This document shows positions 60,050-64,000 of a DNA stretch of 64,000 nt, piece by piece; within the stretch, counting starts at the first letter, position 1, and each line of letters starts with the position of its first letter. Under the pieces are notes generated by a model. That model made no database searches and was not told where the DNA came from. It saw only the letters and a program-made list of their open reading frames with translations. This DNA is from Nocardioides cavernaquae. Lineage in GTDB: Bacteria > Actinomycetota > Actinomycetes > Propionibacteriales > Nocardioidaceae. The position numbers were made by a program, and so were the translations under genes. The stretch is from NCBI RefSeq assembly GCF_003600895.1, contig NZ_QYRP01000002.1, positions 558,001 to 622,000 of the forward strand, read 5' to 3'.

Positions 60050-60670
60050 ATGGACCCCGCGACGACCTGGCAGCACATCCACCGCGAACGCCGCGCCCTC
60101 GCGTCGCTGCTTTCCGACCTGCCCCCGGAGGCCTGGCAGCAGGAGAGCGTGTGCCCGGGATGGACAGTGCTCGACGTCGCGGCGCACATCATCTCCAACC
60201 CCCAGATCGGCTGGTCTGACATCGGCCGCATGACCGTCCGCAACCTGGGCCACAGCTACAACACGATGCTCTATCGCGCAGTGAAGGACTGGAGCACCGA
60301 CCAGACACGCGAGCTGGTGCTCGCCGACTTCGAGACGTACGACGGGTCCCTGCGCCACGTGCCCGTGACGACCCGGATCGAGCCGATGCTCGACGTACTC
60401 GTGCACACGCAGGACATCCTCCGACCGCTCGGGCTCGCCCACGACATGCCTGTCGACGCCGCAATCGTCGCCGCCGACCGGGCCCGGCTTCACGCGCGGA
60501 TGATGGGCTGGCGCACCGGCCACGTCCGCCTCGTCGCCACCGACGCCGACTGGGCGCGCGGGCGCGGCCCGACAGTCAGCGGGCCCATGCAGGAGCTGCT
60601 GCTCGTGAGCACTGGCCGAGGGCGAGTCGCGAAGGAGCTGACCGGCGACGGCGTCGCGCTACTCCCCTGA
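60050..60670 (+). CDS. Maleylpyruvate isomerase family mycothiol-dependent enzyme
   Basis: Protein of 206 residues from ATG 60050 with AGGAGGGG. An N-terminal DinB-like four-helix domain (MDMPI_N) has His in VAAHIISN and the helix TWQHIHRERRALASLLSDL. The sequence continues through VLVHTQDILRPLG (metal His). It probably uses mycothiol as cofactor or conjugates a substrate with it. It is divergent from a MarR gene and so may be induced by a small toxic compound. The stop is 6 bp before repeat array D. Confidence 0.8.
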   Translation: MDPATTWQHIHRERRALASLLSDLPPEAWQQESVCPGWTVLDVAAHIISNPQIGWSDIGRMTVRNLGHSYNTMLYRAVKDWSTDQTRELVLADFETYDGSLRHVPVTTRIEPMLDVLVHTQDILRPLGLAHDMPVDAAIVAADRARLHARMMGWRTGHVRLVATDADWARGRGPTVSGPMQELLLVSTGRGRVAKELTGDGVALLP

Positions 60671-60676
60671 CGGCGC

Positions 60677-60742
60677 CGACTTTGCGCCGTGTCAACGCCA
60701 ACTTTGCGCCGTGTCAACGCCAACTTTGCGCCGTGTCAACGC
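60677..60742. repeat. 22-bp repeat array D: three units plus a partial
   Basis: Units start at 60677, 60699 and 60721, in the orientation TTTGCGCCGTGTCAACGC, which is the reverse complement of the unit of array A. A partial fourth unit (CACACTTGCGACGTG) follows from 60743. The array lies in the convergent gap between a plus-strand gene and prs, and matches the inverted units of array A at 36114-36157. Confidence 0.85.
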
Positions 60743-60822
60743 CACACTTGCGACGTGCGCACTCGCTCGGACAAGCACGAGCAAGCTCGACTTGCCGCTC
60801 GCGCAGTCGTCGTCTCGACGAA

Positions 60823-61803
60823 CTACGCCTGGCCGTCGAACATCGAGGTGACGGAGCCGTCCTCGAACACCGCTCGGATCGCGCGGGCCAGCATGGGCGC
60901 GATCGGGAGGACGGTCAGCTTGTCGAAGCGACGGTCGTCGGCGATCGGCAGGGTGTCGGTGACGACGACCTCGATGGCCGGGCTGTTCTTCAGCCGGTCG
61001 ACAGCGGGGTCGGAGAGGATCGCGTGGGTCGCCGCGATGACCACACCCGCGGCACCATCGGCCATGAGCGCCTCGGCGGCCTTCACGATGGTCCCGCCGG
61101 TGTCGATCATGTCGTCGGTGAGGACGCAGATCTTGCCGCGCACGTCACCGACGACACGGTTGGCGACGACCTCGTTGGCGACGTCGGTGCGGCGGGTCTT
61201 GTGGATGAACGCCAGCGGCACGCCACCGAGGCGACGGGCCCAGCGCTCGGCGACCTTGATCCGGCCGGCATCCGGGGAGACGACCGCGAGCTCCTGGTCG
61301 CCGTACTTCTCCTTGATGTAGTCGGCCAGGATCGGCAGGGCCATCAGGTGGTCGACGGGGCCGTCGAAGTAACCCTGGAGCTGGTCGGCGTGCAGGTCGA
61401 CGGTGATGATGCGGTCGGCGCCGGCGGTCTTGAACAGGTCGGCGACCAGACGGGCCGAGATCGGCTCACGGCCACGGTGCTTCTTGTCCTGGCGCGAGTA
61501 GCCCCAGAACGGCAGCACGACGGTGATCCGCTTGGCCGAGGCACGCTTGAGCGCGTCGACCATGATCAGGTGCTCCATGATCCAGGAGTTGATCGGAGCG
61601 GTGTGGCTCTGGATGACGAACGCGTCGCAACCGCGGACGCTCTCCTCGTAGCGGACGTAGGTCTCGCCGTTGGCGAAGTCGTAGGCCGAGGTGGGCACCA
61701 CGTGGACGCCGAGCTCGGCCGCCACCGCGTGACCGAGGTCCGGGTGCGCTCGACCGTTGAAGACCATCAGGTTCTTCTCGGTGGTCTTCGTGTATGCCGT
61801 CAC
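60823..61803 (-). CDS. prs: Ribose-phosphate pyrophosphokinase
   Basis: Protein of 326 residues from GTG 61803. Signatures are the N-terminal HPDLGHAVAAELG, the PRPP flexible loop in YSRQDKKHRGREPIS, DLHADQLQGYF (PRPP synthase signature), and DDMIDTGGTIVKAAE (ribose-5-phosphate loop). It makes PRPP for nucleotide, histidine and tryptophan synthesis. It follows glmU after 46 bp on the same strand, the standard actinobacterial glmU-prs pair. Confidence 0.96.
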   Translation of the reverse strand: MTAYTKTTEKNLMVFNGRAHPDLGHAVAAELGVHVVPTSAYDFANGETYVRYEESVRGCDAFVIQSHTAPINSWIMEHLIMVDALKRASAKRITVVLPFWGYSRQDKKHRGREPISARLVADLFKTAGADRIITVDLHADQLQGYFDGPVDHLMALPILADYIKEKYGDQELAVVSPDAGRIKVAERWARRLGGVPLAFIHKTRRTDVANEVVANRVVGDVRGKICVLTDDMIDTGGTIVKAAEALMADGAAGVVIAATHAILSDPAVDRLKNSPAIEVVVTDTLPIADDRRFDKLTVLPIAPMLARAIRAVFEDGSVTSMFDGQA

Positions 61804-61849
61804 CCTGTAGCTCCTCGCCAATGCCCTCGCCGCCGCGGCCAATTCTGCC

Positions 61850-63241
61850 TCAACAATCTGCGTCGTTGCGCCCGGTCCAGCCTTCGAGGTTGCGCTGCGG
61901 CCCGGACGACACTGCCAGAGCACCCGAAGGTACGTCGCTGCGCACGGTCGTGCCGCCGCCTGTCATCGCGTCGTCACCGATCTCGACGGGCGCGATGAAG
62001 GTGTTGTTGGAGCCGGTCTTGGTGCGGCTGCCGATCTTCGTGCGGTGCTTCTTCTTGCCGTCGTAGTTGGCGAAGATCGTGCCGGCCCCGATGTTGGAGT
62101 CCTCGCCGATCTCCGCGTCGCCGACGTAGGAGAGGTGCGGCACCTTGGAGCGGTTGCCGATCTGGGCGTTCTTGGTCTCGACGAAGGCGCCGATCTTGCC
62201 GGCGGCACCGAGCACGGTGCCGGGGCGCAGGTAGGAGAACGGCCCGACAGTCGCCTCCATGCCGATGACAGCCAACTGCCCATGCGTGCGTACGACGCGA
62301 GCCCCTGCTCCGATCTCGCAGTCCTCGAGCGTCGTGTCCGGACCGATCACGGCATCCTCACGGACGACGGTGGCACCGAGGAGCTGCGTGCCCGGCAGGA
62401 TCGTGACGTCGGGCTCGAGCACCACGTCGGACTCGATCCAGGTGGTGGCCGGGTCCATGATCGTGACGCCGTCCTTCATCCACTGCGTGACGATGCGCTG
62501 GTTGAGCACCCGCCCGAGCTCGGCGAGCTGGGCTCGGTCGTTGGCGCCCTCGGTCTCCCGCACGTCCTCGACCGGGTGCGCGGCGACCGGACGGCCGGCG
62601 GCGCGGGCGATCTTCACCGTGTCGGTGAGGTAGTACTCGCCGTTGGCGTTGTCGTTGGTGAGCTGGCCGAGGGCCTCGCTCAGGAAGGCCGCGTCGAAGG
62701 CCAGGATCCCGGAGTTGATCTCTGCGATCTCCCGCTGCGCAGGCGTGGCGTCCTTCTCCTCGACGATCGCGTCGACGCCGCCGGTCGAGTCGCGCACGAT
62801 GCGGCCGTAGCCGAACGGGTTCGGCACGATGCCGGTCAGAACACTGACGGCAGCAGCACTCTCGACGTGGGCCTCGACGAACGAGGCCAGCGACGAGCCA
62901 CGCAGCAGCGGCGTGTCGCCCGTGACCACGAGGACGGTCCCGCTCAGCGGCGTGCCGACGCATTCGACGGCGACGCGGACCGCGTGGCCGGTGCCGTCCT
63001 GTGTCTCCTGCACCGCGAGCACTGCGGCGGGGGCGTACTCGAGCACATGCGGACCGACCTGCTCACGCTGCGTGCCGACCACCGCGACCACCCGCGTCGG
63101 TTCCGTCGCCGAGACCGCGGTGAGGACGTGGCCGATCATGCTGCGGCCGCCGATGCGGTGCAGCACCTTCATGGTCTTGGACTTCATCCGGGTGCCGCCG
63201 CCAGCGGCCAGGACGATGACGGTCAGGTCGTTGCTGCTCAC
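61850..63241 (-). CDS. glmU: Bifunctional GlmU
   Basis: Protein of 463 residues from GTG 63241. The N-terminal pyrophosphorylase domain (LAAGGGTRMKSKTMKVLHRIGG) is followed by a C-terminal left-handed beta-helix with hexapeptide repeats (about 260-450) and the acetyltransferase residues in KVPHLSYVGDAEIGEDSNIGAG and NYDGKKKHRT. It makes UDP-GlcNAc. Length is normal. Confidence 0.96.
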   Translation of the reverse strand: MSSNDLTVIVLAAGGGTRMKSKTMKVLHRIGGRSMIGHVLTAVSATEPTRVVAVVGTQREQVGPHVLEYAPAAVLAVQETQDGTGHAVRVAVECVGTPLSGTVLVVTGDTPLLRGSSLASFVEAHVESAAAVSVLTGIVPNPFGYGRIVRDSTGGVDAIVEEKDATPAQREIAEINSGILAFDAAFLSEALGQLTNDNANGEYYLTDTVKIARAAGRPVAAHPVEDVRETEGANDRAQLAELGRVLNQRIVTQWMKDGVTIMDPATTWIESDVVLEPDVTILPGTQLLGATVVREDAVIGPDTTLEDCEIGAGARVVRTHGQLAVIGMEATVGPFSYLRPGTVLGAAGKIGAFVETKNAQIGNRSKVPHLSYVGDAEIGEDSNIGAGTIFANYDGKKKHRTKIGSRTKTGSNNTFIAPVEIGDDAMTGGGTTVRSDVPSGALAVSSGPQRNLEGWTGRNDADC

Positions 63242-63412
63242 ACGCCGAGGCTAGCCGGTCCCCCGGGCCGATGACTCTGGGGCGCACTCCGGGGCGCCCC
63301 GGTCCTTGACCACCTGCGGGTGTCATTGCGCGCTCACCCCCGGGTTCCTAGCGTCGAAAGGTCACCCGGCGCCGACAACCGGCCGACGCCCGTTCCCCCG
63401 GGAGAGTCCCCC

Positions 63413-63742
63413 ATGCACCGCACCAGCCTGATCCGGCCGCTCGCGGGTGGCGCCGCAGCGGCGTTCGCCCTCATCGCGCTCAGCACCACAGCGGCTTCCG
63501 CTGGCGAATGGACCGGCAACGGCCAGAGCCTCAAGGACGAGGACGGGCACCTCAACGGCTCCTCGATCTGTGCCTTCTCCGGGCTCAACGACACCTACAG
63601 CGGCAACCCCGACGTCCCCGACGGGGACGGGTTCACCCGCACCCAGAACTGGGGCCAGGTCGACCCCGAGACGCGAGCGCTACTCGGGACGATCGGCCTG
63701 CACCCGGGCGACTCCTGCAAGCCGGGCGGCGGCGGGCACTGA
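63413..63742 (+). CDS. Small secreted hypothetical protein
   Basis: Protein of 109 residues with GGGAGAG upstream. Signal peptide 1-30 (TTAASA-G). The mature part contains two Cys and ends in a Gly-rich CKPGGGGH tail. The SICAFSGLNDTYSGNPDVPDGDGFTRTQNWGQV stretch (given in parts) is typical of small secreted actinobacterial proteins annotated as hypothetical. It converges with the acyltransferase end. Confidence 0.65.
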   Translation: MHRTSLIRPLAGGAAAAFALIALSTTAASAGEWTGNGQSLKDEDGHLNGSSICAFSGLNDTYSGNPDVPDGDGFTRTQNWGQVDPETRALLGTIGLHPGDSCKPGGGGH

Positions 63743-63752
63743 CGGCCCGGCG

Positions 63753-63780
63753 CTGACCGCCCGGAACTGACCGCCCGGAA
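63753..63780. repeat. 14-bp tandem repeat
   Basis: CTGACCGCCCGGAA occurs twice, 63753-63766 and 63767-63780, followed by a degenerate CTGACTGCGGG. It fills the gap between convergent gene ends. A related CGCTGACCGCCCGG occurs inside the next coding region. Probably a local duplication. Confidence 0.55.
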
Positions 63781-63806
63781 CTGACTGCGGGCTGACGACG
63801 CTGCGA

Positions 63807-64000
63807 TCAGCGCATCACTGCGCTGACCGCCCGGTCGATGTACGGCGTGAGCGTGGCCGCCCAGGTGCCCGTCACGTGTGAGGCGTCGCGGTAGACCAGC
63901 ACGTGCCCGATCACCGGTGGGCACATCGTCTCGTCGCAGTAGAAGTCGGACAGGTCGACGAGGGTCGCGCGCGGGAAGCGCTTCACGGCCTCGGCCTGGC
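63807..64000 (-). CDS. C-terminus of an acyltransferase/SGNH protein (partial)
   Basis: The frame runs open to the window edge. Its 64 visible codons end VMR-stop. The sequence VDLSDFYCDETMCPPVIGHVLVYRDASHVTGTWAATLTPYID matches the end of the SGNH domain of acyltransferase-3-type membrane proteins, including the His in SHVT and the Asp in YRDA. Such proteins O-acylate surface polysaccharides. Start and membrane domain lie beyond 64000. Confidence 0.75.
   Translation of the reverse strand, partial: QAEAVKRFPRATLVDLSDFYCDETMCPPVIGHVLVYRDASHVTGTWAATLTPYIDRAVSAVMR

Overview
The window is high-GC DNA with dense, short-spaced genes. GTG starts and ATGA/GTGA/TGATG overlaps are frequent. Mycothiol-dependent enzymes (Mca-type amidase, a maleylpyruvate-isomerase-family protein) and actinobacterial-type proteins (DUF501, DUF4307, Mfd, GreA, GlmU-Prs-L25-Pth order) point to an actinobacterium. 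A Nocardioides-like genus is my best guess; this is inferred from gene content, not from a marker gene.

Region 1 (1 to about 9.44 kb) is accessory DNA, probably the right part of an integrated conjugative element. It holds the 3' end of a TraA/MobF-type relaxase-helicase, an XRE regulator over a palindromic operator, an excisionase-like protein, and a small overlapping DNA-binding-like gene. Next comes a compact minus-strand operon encoding a single-domain ubiquitin-like protein, an E2-like protein with a candidate catalytic Cys, a JAMM-type peptidase and an E1-like ThiF enzyme. This is the A-B-C-D order of bacterial ubiquitin-like (Bil/Bub) anti-phage conjugation systems. Divergent from it is a GHKL ATPase followed by a STAS-like/winged-helix protein. 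An AbiEi/AbiEii-type toxin-antitoxin pair with a clear operator and a leaderless-type promoter follows. The region ends at a truncated DUF255 (YyaL-type thioredoxin-domain) gene, which may mark the insertion point.

Region 2 (9.8 to 43 kb) is chromosomal core: a two-component system, thioredoxin, mca, greA, ilvA, metB, msrA, cbs, a TauE transporter, YceI with a divergent MarR regulator, an unusual UAA-anticodon tRNA, family-5-like uracil-DNA glycosylase, ppx, DUF501, a FtsB/DivIC-like gene, eno, mazG, a LuxR regulator and mfd. The mazG to eno interval carries an array of 22-bp repeats.

Region 3 (43 to 56 kb) is an expanded phosphate-uptake locus. pstC and pstA are followed by three large secreted PstS-like or binding-protein-like genes, a sortase-fold protein that appears to lack its catalytic residues, pstB and a lytic transglycosylase. 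A PHO-box-like direct repeat lies upstream of pstC.

Region 4 (56 to 64 kb) holds cysQ, pth, rplY, a MarR regulator with a perfect 15-bp inverted repeat, a mycothiol-dependent-enzyme family gene, prs, glmU, a small secreted protein and the end of an SGNH-type acyltransferase. Three more arrays of the 22-bp repeat lie here, so one repeat family occupies four intergenic sites. A separate hairpin family occurs twice, at 10.5 kb and 22.3 kb, in opposite orientations and with compensated stem changes. No intergenic gap exceeds 300 bases.
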